A DNA stretch of 49,155 nucleotides, from assembly GCA_017466665.1 (NCBI GenBank), contig JAFTTQ010000100.1, positions 1 through 49,155 on the forward strand, given 5' to 3'. Of the stretch, positions 1 through 7,936 are shown piece after piece. The notes beneath the pieces are model-generated. The model did not search any database and was not told where the DNA came from. It saw only the letters and a program-made list of their open reading frames with translations. How positions within the stretch are numbered: the stretch's first letter is position 1; every line of letters begins with the position of its first letter. The position numbers were made by a program, and so were the translations under genes. The stretch comes from Oscillospiraceae bacterium (lineage in GTDB: Bacteria > Bacillota > Clostridia > Oscillospirales > Oscillospiraceae).

Positions 1-1
1 C

Positions 2-439
2 GCCACCCATCCCTCTTTCCCGAAGATCAGCCGAACCGAGATGGCAAAGGAAATCGCTGAACTGGATAATTACCTTGTGGAGAATTTCTCCTACTCCAGT
101 CCCTATTTCCGATTCCCTTCGGGTGAGTACTCGGAGTGCGCACTGGAATTGGTGACTTCCATTGGATTTCGTTCCATTTTCTGGTCGGCAGCCTACGCCG
201 ACTGGGATACCTCGACCCAGAAGGGAGCAGATTACGCCTTCTCCACGGTTACTTCCCGCTTCCATTCCGGTGCGGTGATCTTGCTTCACGCAGTTTCCCG
301 AGACAATGCCGAGGCACTGGGCAGAATCATCGACGAAGCCAGAAATCAGGGGTATGCCCTGAAAACCTTGGATGACTATTTGGGACAAGGGTGGGACAAG
401 GGGACGGTTCTGTTGTCCCCTGATTCCCAATCCAATTAA
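2..439 (+). CDS. PdaA-like polysaccharide (delta-lactam) de-N-acetylase, 3' part
   Basis: This is the C-terminal part of a NodB-type polysaccharide deacetylase; the reading frame is open to the left edge, so the start and the TFDD metal-binding motif lie outside. Visible family motifs are RFPSGEYS (the RxPxG motif), FWSAAYADWD and the catalytic-histidine motif LLHAVSRDN. This combination is typical of PdaA, which N-deacetylates muramic acid residues on the way to muramic delta-lactam in spore-cortex peptidoglycan. The normal family C-terminus would end near LKTLDDYL. The last ~17 codons, including the stop, are read from a REP-type repeat (about 382-439), so the C-terminus has been altered by repeat insertion. 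A terminator follows directly. Family assignment is firm; the cortex role is inferred from the subfamily. Confidence 0.85.
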   Translation, partial: ATHPSFPKISRTEMAKEIAELDNYLVENFSYSSPYFRFPSGEYSECALELVTSIGFRSIFWSAAYADWDTSTQKGADYAFSTVTSRFHSGAVILLHAVSRDNAEALGRIIDEARNQGYALKTLDDYLGQGWDKGTVLLSPDSQSN

Positions 440-483
440 ATCCCCAACAGGGCAAGAGGTTCACTCCTCTTGCCCCGTTTTTT
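393..483 (+). repeat. Left copy of ~90-bp direct repeat (REP palindrome + spacer + terminator)
   Basis: It consists of GGGACAAGGGGACGGTTC-TGTTGTCCCC, the spacer TGATTCCCAATCCAATTAA, and a GGGCAAGAGG/CCTCTTGCCC hairpin with a T-run. A closely matching copy lies at 2069-2158, about 1.67 kb downstream and in the same orientation, and the two bracket the transposase and a membrane protein gene. A further partial GGGACAAGG copy lies just upstream at 382-390. The repeat supplies the last codons and stop of the pdaA-like gene. Confidence 0.85.
450..483 (+). terminator. Rho-independent terminator after the pdaA-like gene
   Basis: A ten-base stem GGGCAAGAGG / CCTCTTGCCC with a short loop is followed by CG and six Ts. 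It lies 10 nt after the stop codon and is nearly identical to the terminator at 2124-2158. Confidence 0.9.
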
Positions 484-486
484 ATG

Positions 487-501
487 CCTCCCTCTGATGA
501 G
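487..501 (+). repeat. Truncated copy of the CCTCCCTC-tgac-GAGGGAGG repeat
   Basis: The bases CCTCCCTCTGATGAG match the left arm of the compound repeat at 7937-8018. The match stops abruptly where the REP sequence GTGGGACATGG begins, as if the repeat was interrupted. A reverse-oriented fragment (CCTCATCAGAGGGAG) lies at about 2167-2181 on the other side of the island. Confidence 0.5.
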
Positions 502-534
502 TGGGACATGGGGACGGTTCTTCCGTCCCCTTGT
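502..534 (+). repeat. REP palindrome upstream of the RAYT gene (direct orientation)
   Basis: GGGACA is followed by the perfect hairpin GGGGACGG-ttctt-CCGTCCCC. It is about 50 nt upstream of the transposase start and is paired with an inverted copy at 1337-1367 downstream of the same gene, the arrangement expected for a RAYT and its substrate. Confidence 0.85.
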
Positions 535-583
535 GTTCTTGACATTTTATATTCCTATGGTATTCTAAAAGAGGGTGATAAAA

Positions 584-1327
584 ATGCCAAGAACTGCCAG
601 AGTAAAAAGCAGCACCGGAATATACCACATTATGCTGCGTGGAATCAACAGGCAACAAATATTCGAGGACAAAGAAGACCGCCAGCGCTTCATTGAAACA
701 TTGGCAAAGTATTGTAATGAATGTGCGTACACAATTTATGCCTATTGCCTTATGGGAAATCATATTCACATTTTACTAAAGGATAGTAAAGAAGAATTAG
801 CAACGGTTTTGAAGCGAATAGCTGGCAGTTATGCATATTGGTATAATTGGAAATATCGTCGCAGTGGGCATTTGTTTCAAGACAGATTCAAAAGCGAGCC
901 TGTGGAAGATGATGCATACTTCTTGACAGTTTTGCGATATATTCATCAAAACCCAGTTAAAGCCGGCGTGTGCAAAAAAATTGAACTGTATCCGTATAGC
1001 AGTTATTTGGAGTACATTTCAACAGCTAACATTGTAGAAACAAAGTTCGTATTTTCTATCCTTACTGAAGAACAATTTATAGATTACCATAACCAGCAAA
1101 ATGATGATCAATGCATGGAAATGGAAGAACATTTTAGATTGACAGACGATGAAGCAAAGGCTATTATAAGAAAAACAACCAAGTGCAAAACGATTACAGA
1201 GTTTCAGGCTCTTGATGCAGAAAAACGAAATGATTATATTCGTAAACTGCATAGTAAGGGGTTATCTATCAGGCAGATCGGTCGGTTGACAGGGATATCT
1301 AAAAAGATAGTCGAAGTCAATATTTGA
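584..1327 (+). CDS. REP-associated tyrosine transposase (RAYT, Y1_Tnp / TnpA_REP family)
   Basis: This 247-residue protein belongs to the IS200/IS605-related Y1 single-strand transposases. The metal-binding HUH motif is visible as GNHIHILL at about residue 60. The HLFQDRFKSEPVEDD and YIHQNPVKAG segments are characteristic of the RAYT group, and the Tyr of the latter is the likely nucleophile. The C-terminal end (SIRQIGRLTGISKKIV) looks like a small helix-turn-helix. RAYTs are single-copy, domesticated-looking transposases thought to mobilise REP palindromes rather than themselves. I chose ATG 584 because GAGGG sits 8 nt upstream; a GTG at 575 is in frame but overlaps that site. The gene is flanked by inverted REP copies and looks intact. 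Confidence 0.93.
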   Translation: MPRTARVKSSTGIYHIMLRGINRQQIFEDKEDRQRFIETLAKYCNECAYTIYAYCLMGNHIHILLKDSKEELATVLKRIAGSYAYWYNWKYRRSGHLFQDRFKSEPVEDDAYFLTVLRYIHQNPVKAGVCKKIELYPYSSYLEYISTANIVETKFVFSILTEEQFIDYHNQQNDDQCMEMEEHFRLTDDEAKAIIRKTTKCKTITEFQALDAEKRNDYIRKLHSKGLSIRQIGRLTGISKKIVEVNI

Positions 1328-1336
1328 CCTAAAATA

Positions 1337-1367
1337 AAGGGGACAGGAGAACCGTCCCCTTGTCCCT
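1337..1367 (-). repeat. REP palindrome downstream of the RAYT gene (inverted orientation)
   Basis: Reverse-complemented it reads GGGACAAGGGGACGGTTC followed by TCCTGTCCCC, the same core as the other copies. It starts 9 nt after the RAYT stop codon. With the copy at 502-534 it forms an inverted pair around the gene. Confidence 0.85.
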
Positions 1368-1426
1368 AAATATCCCACTGCGGGATACGATTATTATTGG
1401 CAAATTGATTGGTGATGAATTAGACT

Positions 1427-2002
1427 ATGAAAATGACTTTACTACCCATTCTTAGTAGTAGCATAGCTATGAATCGACTGTTTTCAATTATTGGGCCGCT
1501 TCTGTTTTTGTCTGCTGGGCTTCAGTGGCTTTTGGGAGATAAAGTTCAAGAGGTATTAAACAGAAAAGATAACCAGCACTTTGAAAAATCGATCAAAATC
1601 AGACCGTATGGAATTTTTAGAATTATCAGAACATCTTTGTTGTTTATCTTTTGTATCTCCTTCTTTTTCATATACAGATTATATGCTGAAGCAATATTTT
1701 GCCTGATTGTTTATCTTGGGTATATTTATATTAAAGTTGATACAATGTTTTCGATAAAAATCCGCTATACCAAAAGATATTTAATATACAGTAAATGGGG
1801 GTGCGAGCACAAGATTGCACTGCGCAATATATCTGATATGCATTGGGACAATCCAAAAAATGGATTAGGATATATTTTAGTTTTCTGTTTTCCGGGAGTA
1901 TTGCGTGTTGATATTTCTACCGCAGATTTTATGGGATTACAGAATTTAAAGAAAGCATACGATGAAGAAAAGGAAAAGACAGGGGACGGTTCTCTGTCTT
2001 GA
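1427..2002 (+). CDS. Small membrane protein, unknown function, possible bacterial PH-like domain
   Basis: This 191-residue protein is not recognised with certainty. Hydrophobic segments lie at about residues 17-36, 65-82 and 86-101; the rest is a soluble domain of short beta-rich stretches (YTKRYLIYSKWGCEHKIALRNISDMHW) resembling bacterial PH-like domains. Its ribosome binding site is weak (GGTGAT about 13 nt upstream). It is more AT-rich by eye than the neighbouring core genes, which suggests transfer. The last eight residues (KTGDGSLS) and the stop codon lie inside a duplicated REP unit, so the original C-terminus was probably different. It sits between the two copies of the 90-bp direct repeat. 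An accessory gene carried with the island is the best guess. Confidence 0.6.
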   Translation: MKMTLLPILSSSIAMNRLFSIIGPLLFLSAGLQWLLGDKVQEVLNRKDNQHFEKSIKIRPYGIFRIIRTSLLFIFCISFFFIYRLYAEAIFCLIVYLGYIYIKVDTMFSIKIRYTKRYLIYSKWGCEHKIALRNISDMHWDNPKNGLGYILVFCFPGVLRVDISTADFMGLQNLKKAYDEEKEKTGDGSLS

Positions 2003-2052
2003 CTGATGATTACAAAGACAGGGGACGGTTCTCTGTCTTGACTGATGATTCC
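1975..2052 (+). repeat. Tandem duplication of a 39-bp REP-containing unit
   Basis: Two adjacent 39-base units (1975-2013 and 2014-2052) begin AAAGACAGGGGACGG and end TGACTGATGATT followed by AC or CC. They are identical except near the last bases. Each carries the GGGGACGGTTC core with AGACAG/CTGTCT arms. The first supplies the stop codon of the membrane protein gene. Confidence 0.9.
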
Positions 2053-2068
2053 CAATCCAATTAACCAA

Positions 2069-2158
2069 GGGACAAGGGGACGGTTCAGTTGTCCCCTGAT
2101 TCCCAATCCGATTAACCACCCACCGGGGCAAGAGGTTCAACCCTCTTGCCCCGTTTTT
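2069..2158 (+). repeat. Right copy of ~90-bp direct repeat (REP palindrome + spacer + terminator)
   Basis: It matches 393-483 through the REP core (GGGACAAGGGGACGGTTC-AGTTGTCCCC), the spacer TGATTCCCAATCCGATTAA and the terminator hairpin, with a few substitutions. It closes the accessory island on the right. Confidence 0.85.
2124..2158 (+). terminator. Rho-independent terminator closing the RAYT island
   Basis: The hairpin GGGGCAAGAGG / CCTCTTGCCCC is followed by G and five Ts. It is a near duplicate of the terminator at 450-483. Confidence 0.88.
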
Positions 2159-2343
2159 AATACCTTCCTCATCAGAGGGAGCTTTTTGAACGTGTCCGTT
2201 AAGGAAAATTCGGGACAAGACGGGTTCATTTTGGGTTTTCCACAGCTCGTTCCCTTGCGCTATCACTATTTATCTTTCTTATCCTGATTCTATATATTTA
2301 TCTTTTTCTTATTCTTTTTCTTTATCTTACAGGGCAGATTTGA

Positions 2344-2592
2344 TTACGTTATATTAGACGATTCGTTCACAGTGCGCATCTTTTGTGCCCGCTCATGCGC
2401 ACGCTCCAAAATGGGCTTTGCCATCTGAAAAACCGTTGCGGCAGAAGGCTTTTTCTCGTTTATATTTGGCTGTGTCTGATTGAGCGCGTAATCACAGAGC
2501 ATTTGAAAAGCTTGAAGTTTTTCTTTATTTGTGGGCAGATTTTCGATGGCCTCCCAAAAAGAACGGTAAAAAGTAAACTGATTTCTTTGCAT
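2344..2592 (-). CDS. Small DUF6291-like protein, phage-associated family
   Basis: This 82-residue protein has the pattern FTFYRSFWEAIENLP...LQAFQMLCDYALN...AATVFQMAKPILERA, which resembles the DUF6291 family often found at the N-terminus of phage or plasmid replication proteins or as a stand-alone small gene. ATG 2592 was chosen because GGAAGGAG lies 8 nt upstream; a TTG at 2613 would precede that site. No other phage gene is nearby, so it may be a relic. The 228 bp to the next gene hold that gene's promoter. The flank at 2159-2343 holds only T-rich sequence and a faint REP-like GGGACAAG stretch. Function is unknown. Confidence 0.55.
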   Translation of the reverse strand: MQRNQFTFYRSFWEAIENLPTNKEKLQAFQMLCDYALNQTQPNINEKKPSAATVFQMAKPILERAHERAQKMRTVNESSNIT

Positions 2593-2760
2593 TGCATTTT
2601 CTCCTTCCTGCAAAATGTTTTTTGGATGCCATCATTATACCGAAAACTGCCTGTAAATGTCTTCCCATTATTTTCCCAACCTTATAAAACCTTATAATTG
2701 TGGAAAAACCTGTGAAAAAAACAGGCATTTCTTCACAATGTAAAAATATCGGAATGTTTA

Positions 2761-2788
2761 TTGATTTTTCATATATTCATTTTATAAT
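2761..2788 (+). promoter_or_regulatory. Sigma-A type promoter for the MMPL-GLUG operon
   Basis: TTGATT (2761-2766) and TATAAT (2783-2788) are separated by 16 bp in a very AT-rich stretch, with the start codon 32 nt downstream of the -10 box. Confidence 0.65.
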
Positions 2789-2820
2789 AAAATAAAAATT
2801 AAATTGGGGAATGAATTAAT

Positions 2821-5262
2821 ATGCCACATAAAACAAAGGGTAATTTTATGCACCGACTTGCATCGGTTATCGTTGACAAGCGAAATTTGATTTTTCTCAT
2901 ATACATAATTGCGGCGATTTTCTGTATGTTTTCTATGGGATGGGTAAAAACAGAAAATGATATTACCAAATACCTTCCTGAATCCACAGAAACCCGTCAG
3001 GGTATCGACGCTATGAACGAGAACTTTGCCAGCTTTGCCACCGCAAGGGTGATGGTTTCCAATGTGACTTTGGATACAGCACATACCATCTATGATTCTC
3101 TTTCCGAAATTGATGGAATCGCTATGGTCACATTCGACGAATCCGACGCCCATTATAAAAATGCAGCAGCCCTTTTTGATATTACCTTCCAAAAAAGCGG
3201 CTCAGATCCTTTGACATTAGATGCCATGGACGCAGTCCGGAATGCCGTCAGTACATATGATGCCAGCGTCAACACCGATATCGGCACTGATATGAATCAT
3301 ATGCTTCAGGAAGAAATGGGCGTCATTCTCATTGTTGCTGTCATCATTATTTTTGCAGTGCTGACCCTGACCTCCCGTTCCTATGCAGAAGTACCTGTCC
3401 TGCTGATTACCTTTGGCGTTGCGGCACTTTTAAATATAGGTACCAATTTTATTTTTGGCAAGATCAGTTTTATTTCCAATTCCATTGCCGTTGTCTTGCA
3501 GCTTGCCCTTGCCATTGACTATGCTATCATTTTGTGCCACAGATTTATTGACGAGCATGAAACCCAAAATGCCCGGGATGCCGCTGTTGCTGCCCTAAGC
3601 AAAGCCATTCCTGAGATCTTTGCATCCTCCCTAACCACCGTAAGCGGACTGTTGGCATTAGCATTTATGCAGTTCTCTTTGGGCTATGATATGGCAATCG
3701 TGCTGATCAAAGCCATATTGCTTAGCCTGCTTTCCGTGTTTACCCTGATGCCGGGACTTCTTGTCCTCTTCTGCCCGTTGATGGATAAGACCCGTCATAA
3801 AAAGCTTCTGCCCAATGTATCCTTCCTGGGCAAATTTGCAGTCAAAACCCGGCGTGTGCTTCCTCCTGTTTTCTTGCTGATAATCATTGTCGGATTTGTG
3901 CTTTCCAGCTTTTGCCCCTACTGCTATAACTTTACCGACTTAAAAACCGCCAAAATGACCGATAGTCAACATGCATATTTTGAGATCAAAGAAACCTTCG
4001 GTACCAGCAATATGGTCGCCTTGGTCGTCCCCAGTGGAGATTACGAAGCAGAAGCCGCCATTTTATCCGAACTGGCTGACCGCCCCGAAGTGAAAAGCAC
4101 CATGGGGCTTGCTGGTATTGAAGCCCTGGACGGCTATAAGCTGACCGATGCCCTGACACCCCGGCAGTTATCAGAACTGATGGATATGGATTACGAGGTC
4201 ATTCAGCTTCTTTACGCCGCCTACGCCTCGGAGCAAAGCCAGTACGGTGAGATTCTAAGCGGTTTGGATGAATACGCCGTTCCTCTTTTTGATATGTTCG
4301 TCTATTTGAAGGATATGCTGGAGACCAACAACATTTCGCTTACTGGCGATGGTATGGAGGATCTGGGCGATATGCTTGCCCAGCTTGAAACCGCCCAGAG
4401 TCAGCTCAAAAACGAGAAGTACAGCCGTATGGTGGTATACCTGAATCTGCCGGAGGAAAGCGAGGAAACCTATGCGTTCCTCACAACGATCCGAAGCATA
4501 ATCGGTCAGTATTATGAAGGTGACTACTATGTGGTCGGCAACTCTACAAGCTGCCGGGATCTTTCCAGCTTTTTCGCAACAGACAATCTGATGATTTCAT
4601 TGCTGTCTATGCTGTTTGTGATCATCGTACTTCTGTTTACCTTTAAATCCGCCGGTCTGCCTGTACTGCTGATTGCTGTGATTCAGGGCAGTATTTGGAT
4701 CAACTTCTCCTTCCCCACCATCACAGGTCAGCCCTTGTATTTCCTTGGCTACCTAATCGTTCAGGCGATCCAAATGGGTGCCAATATCGACTATGCCATC
4801 GTGATCTCCAGCCATTATCAGGAAAAGAAGCAGACTATGCCTCACAAGGAAGCTATTGTCCACGCACTCAACGCCGCCTTCCCCACGGTGTTCACCTCCG
4901 GCACGATCATGGCATCGGCAGGTCTTTTGATCGGCAATATGTCCACACAGCCTGTGATTTCCATTATGGGCACCTGCATTGGCCGCGGTACCATCATTTC
5001 CATCATTCTTGTACTGGTTGTTCTGCCCTCGATTCTTGTTCTGGGTGATTCCATCATCAACCGAACAAGCTTTAAGCTGAAGCCCATCACCGCCCCTGCT
5101 GTCAAAACATCCGGCAGTGTGACGGTAAACGGTCATATCCGGGGCTATATTTCCGGTATGGTGGACGGGGAATTCAGCGGTACCGTCAACGGTGAGATCG
5201 ATGCCGCCGTATCGGCAAATACCACTTTGAAGGAAGGAGGACTGGAAGATGAAAAGGAATAA
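2821..5262 (+). CDS. MMPL-family (RND superfamily) membrane transporter with beta-helix-like tail
   Basis: This 813-residue protein has the two-fold RND/MMPL architecture. Each half has one membrane helix, a large extracytoplasmic loop and about five further helices. The family's proton-relay signature in the fourth helix of each half is seen as LALAIDYAIIL (Asp233-Tyr234) and GANIDYAIVIS (Asp657-Tyr658). MMPL proteins export lipids, peptides or hydrophobic compounds using the proton gradient; the substrate here is unknown. After the last helix the tail (~residues 762-800) contains GSVTVNGHIRG, GMVDGEFSG and TVNGEIDAAV, a regular repeat like a short bactofilin-type beta-helix, which is unusual for the family. 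ATG 2821 has only a modest GGGGA site; ATG 2848, with AAAGGG 7 nt upstream, is a real alternative. Its 3' end overlaps the next gene by 14 nt, so the two are probably coupled. Confidence 0.9.
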   Translation: MPHKTKGNFMHRLASVIVDKRNLIFLIYIIAAIFCMFSMGWVKTENDITKYLPESTETRQGIDAMNENFASFATARVMVSNVTLDTAHTIYDSLSEIDGIAMVTFDESDAHYKNAAALFDITFQKSGSDPLTLDAMDAVRNAVSTYDASVNTDIGTDMNHMLQEEMGVILIVAVIIIFAVLTLTSRSYAEVPVLLITFGVAALLNIGTNFIFGKISFISNSIAVVLQLALAIDYAIILCHRFIDEHETQNARDAAVAALSKAIPEIFASSLTTVSGLLALAFMQFSLGYDMAIVLIKAILLSLLSVFTLMPGLLVLFCPLMDKTRHKKLLPNVSFLGKFAVKTRRVLPPVFLLIIIVGFVLSSFCPYCYNFTDLKTAKMTDSQHAYFEIKETFGTSNMVALVVPSGDYEAEAAILSELADRPEVKSTMGLAGIEALDGYKLTDALTPRQLSELMDMDYEVIQLLYAAYASEQSQYGEILSGLDEYAVPLFDMFVYLKDMLETNNISLTGDGMEDLGDMLAQLETAQSQLKNEKYSRMVVYLNLPEESEETYAFLTTIRSIIGQYYEGDYYVVGNSTSCRDLSSFFATDNLMISLLSMLFVIIVLLFTFKSAGLPVLLIAVIQGSIWINFSFPTITGQPLYFLGYLIVQAIQMGANIDYAIVISSHYQEKKQTMPHKEAIVHALNAAFPTVFTSGTIMASAGLLIGNMSTQPVISIMGTCIGRGTIISIILVLVVLPSILVLGDSIINRTSFKLKPITAPAVKTSGSVTVNGHIRGYISGMVDGEFSGTVNGEIDAAVSANTTLKEGGLEDEKE

Positions 5263-7852
5263 ATTGATAGGGATCGTTGTTGCTCTTTTACTTCTGTCCT
5301 CTGCCCTTCCTGCGTGGGCTGATGAAGCTCCTGGAGCAGAGCTTACCATCCAAAGCACAGAAGAATTTCTGCAATTTGCGGAAAACTGCCGCCTTGACAG
5401 CTTTAGCAAAGATCTGACTGTAAAGCTGACGGCAGATATTGACCTGACCGGGCAAAGCTTTTCCGGGATTCCTGTTTTCTGCGGAACATTTGACGGTAAT
5501 GACCATACCATTTCCGGCGTTTCACTGCATTTTTCCGGCAGCTATGCAGGACTTTTCCGTTATGTTACAGCCTCCGCAAAGGTGCTCAGCCTAAATGTGA
5601 TAGGCGAGTTTTCTCCCACTGGCAGCAGTACCTATACAGGCGGTATTGCCGGCAGTAATGCCGGATTGATCCAGGACTGCACCTTTTCAGGCTCTGTTTC
5701 CGGCATTGACTGTATTGGCGGAATTGCCGGTATCAACACAGAAACCGGTGTAATAGAAAACTGTACTGTAAATGGCAGCCTATATGGAAATCATTTTACA
5801 GGGGGAATCGCCGGCAACAACTGCGGGATCATAAAGAACTGTGTAAATTACGGCAGTGTCAACACCCAGCTTCAGCAAAACAATGTAGACCTGTCCGATA
5901 TCACTTTAGATGCGCTGACCGGCTCGGAATCCGCCGCAACGGTTACAGATATTGGCGGCATTGCGGGAATCAGCAGCGGATACATCTCTCAGTGTCAAAA
6001 CAACGGAAATATAGGTTATCCCCACATTGGCTACAATATCGGCGGTATTGCAGGCAGCCAGACGGGCTATATCAGCAACTGCACCAACACCGGCATCATT
6101 TCCGGCAGAAAGGAGGTCGGCGGTATTGTCGGTCAGCTTGAACCTGTCGTTGCCATCACATACACTGTCGACACGTTGCAGATCCTTCAGCAGCAGCTCA
6201 ATGATCTTTCATACGCCGTTGATTCTACTGCCAATCACATCGGAAACACAGTTTCCGGGGTAAGGAAACAATTTGTCTTGATGAGCGGCGAGATCGATGG
6301 CGCTGTGGATGCGTTAAAATCGATTCTTCCTCAAGAGGGCGAGGATCCCAGCACCGAGGATTTTTCTGCGGCTGTTGAAATTCTGCAGAACGCCACACAA
6401 TCCATATCCGGCAACCTGAAAAATATCAATCAGTATTTGGAAAACGCTGAATCCAGTCTTTCCCGGGATATGGAACAGATATCCTATGCCATTTCCGCTA
6501 TGCAGCAGACCCTGAACAACGCCTCCGATCATCTTGGCGGCTCGATATCCGATCATTCGGATGCGGACACGGAGGAGGATATGACCGCAAAGGTGGCCCA
6601 CTGTCAAAACAGCGGTATGATCTCCGCCGACCTGAACGGCGGCGGCATTGTCGGCGCCATTGCCTTTGAAAGCGATCTTGACCCAGAAGCGGATCTGGAC
6701 ATTTTGGGGCAGACCTCCCTGAACTTTGCGGGCAGCTACCGTGCTGTGATCACGCAATGTGAAAACACAGCCTCTGTCACTGTAAAAAAGCAGTACGCTG
6801 GCGGCATCGTTGGATATGCCACACTGGGACTTGTCCGCGATTGCCGGAGCATTGCTGATCTTATCTGCCCGGATGCCATTTGCGTGGGCGGTATTGTGGG
6901 AAGATCCAACGGATCGATCCAAAACTGCGCCGCAAAAGCAGTTATTTCTGCTGAAAAGCTTGCCGGTGGAATCGCAGGCCAGGCAAACAAGGTTTCTGAG
7001 TGTCTTGTTCTAAGCAACGTTTCCGCAGGTGAAAAATCCGGTAATATCTTGGGCTATGCCGAGAACCTGACTGAAATTTCCAATAACCGTTATATGCAGA
7101 CAAGTCCTGACCTTGGTGCCATTGATGGAATCAGCTATACCGCTGTGGCACAGGGGGTAGCCACTGATGATTTTTTGAATATTCCCGATCTTCCGGAATT
7201 TTTTAAGACCTATACCGTAACATTTGTATATGACGATGGAAGCAGTCAAACAATCATACTGAACACGGGTGAAGCAATTACTTCCGCGCAAATCCCTGAA
7301 TTACCTGTCTTGGATGGCTGTAAAGGCAGTTGGATTGGTCTTGAGGCAGTCACATACTTCGATACAACTGTCAGCAGCACCTATGAATCAAGGGTGCAGA
7401 CCGTAGAAAGCCAGACACTTCGTCCCTCAGGACTGCCTGTGCTGCTGGCAGAGGGGTCATTCCATCCCGACTTTTCTTTTGAGATCACCAAGCTTTCCGA
7501 TTCCCTTGCCTCTGATGCCATAGAGGGATGGTCATTTATGAACGAAGGTGTAACTTCTGTTCGCTATTTGCCGCCCGCGGGTACCCCGGCGGATACCCTT
7601 TGCATTATGGTAAAGGACGGAAACGGAGGCTGGAAGCAGATCCCTCACACCGTTAGCGGCAGCTATCTTGTATTCCCAGCAGACAGTCAGATCGATGCAT
7701 TTTGCATTGTTTCTGTGCAAAGCACACCTTGGCTGCTGTACATTGCCGCAGGCGCAGCTTTTCTTGCGGTTGCAGTATTAGTATCCGCAATCATCATAAT
7801 CCGGCGCAAAAAGGCACGCAAGCAACCTTCCAAATCACCAGCCGAATCATAA
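5249..7852 (+). CDS. GLUG-repeat surface protein anchored by a C-terminal membrane helix
   Basis: This 867-residue protein has a signal peptide (MKRNKLIG...LPAWADEA, cleavage near residue 25) and about ten GGIAG/GGIVG repeats of the GLUG type, which fold as a right-handed beta-helix. A long helical insert lies at about residues 305-450 (TLQILQQQLNDL..., SISGNLKNINQYL..., AISAMQQTLNNA), between the sixth and seventh repeats. The protein ends with a single membrane helix (WLLYIAAGAAFLAVAV) and a basic tail RRKKARKQ, so most of it faces outward. It has no sortase motif. AAGGAGGACTGGAAG precedes the ATG, which overlaps the MMPL gene. GLUG proteins are often adhesins, but strict coupling to a transporter suggests an accessory or substrate-handling role. 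That is inference. Confidence 0.85.
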   Translation: MKRNKLIGIVVALLLLSSALPAWADEAPGAELTIQSTEEFLQFAENCRLDSFSKDLTVKLTADIDLTGQSFSGIPVFCGTFDGNDHTISGVSLHFSGSYAGLFRYVTASAKVLSLNVIGEFSPTGSSTYTGGIAGSNAGLIQDCTFSGSVSGIDCIGGIAGINTETGVIENCTVNGSLYGNHFTGGIAGNNCGIIKNCVNYGSVNTQLQQNNVDLSDITLDALTGSESAATVTDIGGIAGISSGYISQCQNNGNIGYPHIGYNIGGIAGSQTGYISNCTNTGIISGRKEVGGIVGQLEPVVAITYTVDTLQILQQQLNDLSYAVDSTANHIGNTVSGVRKQFVLMSGEIDGAVDALKSILPQEGEDPSTEDFSAAVEILQNATQSISGNLKNINQYLENAESSLSRDMEQISYAISAMQQTLNNASDHLGGSISDHSDADTEEDMTAKVAHCQNSGMISADLNGGGIVGAIAFESDLDPEADLDILGQTSLNFAGSYRAVITQCENTASVTVKKQYAGGIVGYATLGLVRDCRSIADLICPDAICVGGIVGRSNGSIQNCAAKAVISAEKLAGGIAGQANKVSECLVLSNVSAGEKSGNILGYAENLTEISNNRYMQTSPDLGAIDGISYTAVAQGVATDDFLNIPDLPEFFKTYTVTFVYDDGSSQTIILNTGEAITSAQIPELPVLDGCKGSWIGLEAVTYFDTTVSSTYESRVQTVESQTLRPSGLPVLLAEGSFHPDFSFEITKLSDSLASDAIEGWSFMNEGVTSVRYLPPAGTPADTLCIMVKDGNGGWKQIPHTVSGSYLVFPADSQIDAFCIVSVQSTPWLLYIAAGAAFLAVAVLVSAIIIIRRKKARKQPSKSPAES

Positions 7853-7856
7853 TTTC

Positions 7857-7894
7857 ACGAGGCTGTCTTCTTTTAGAAGATGGCCTCGTTTGTT
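7857..7894 (+). terminator. Terminator after the MMPL-GLUG operon
   Basis: The stem CGAGGC-tg-TCTTC / GAAGA-tg-GCCTCG is followed by TTTGTT. It starts 5 nt after the stop codon. Confidence 0.8.
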
Positions 7895-7936
7895 CTGCAA
7901 AATTGGAATTTAGCTTTGTACGAGCAACCGCTAAAA

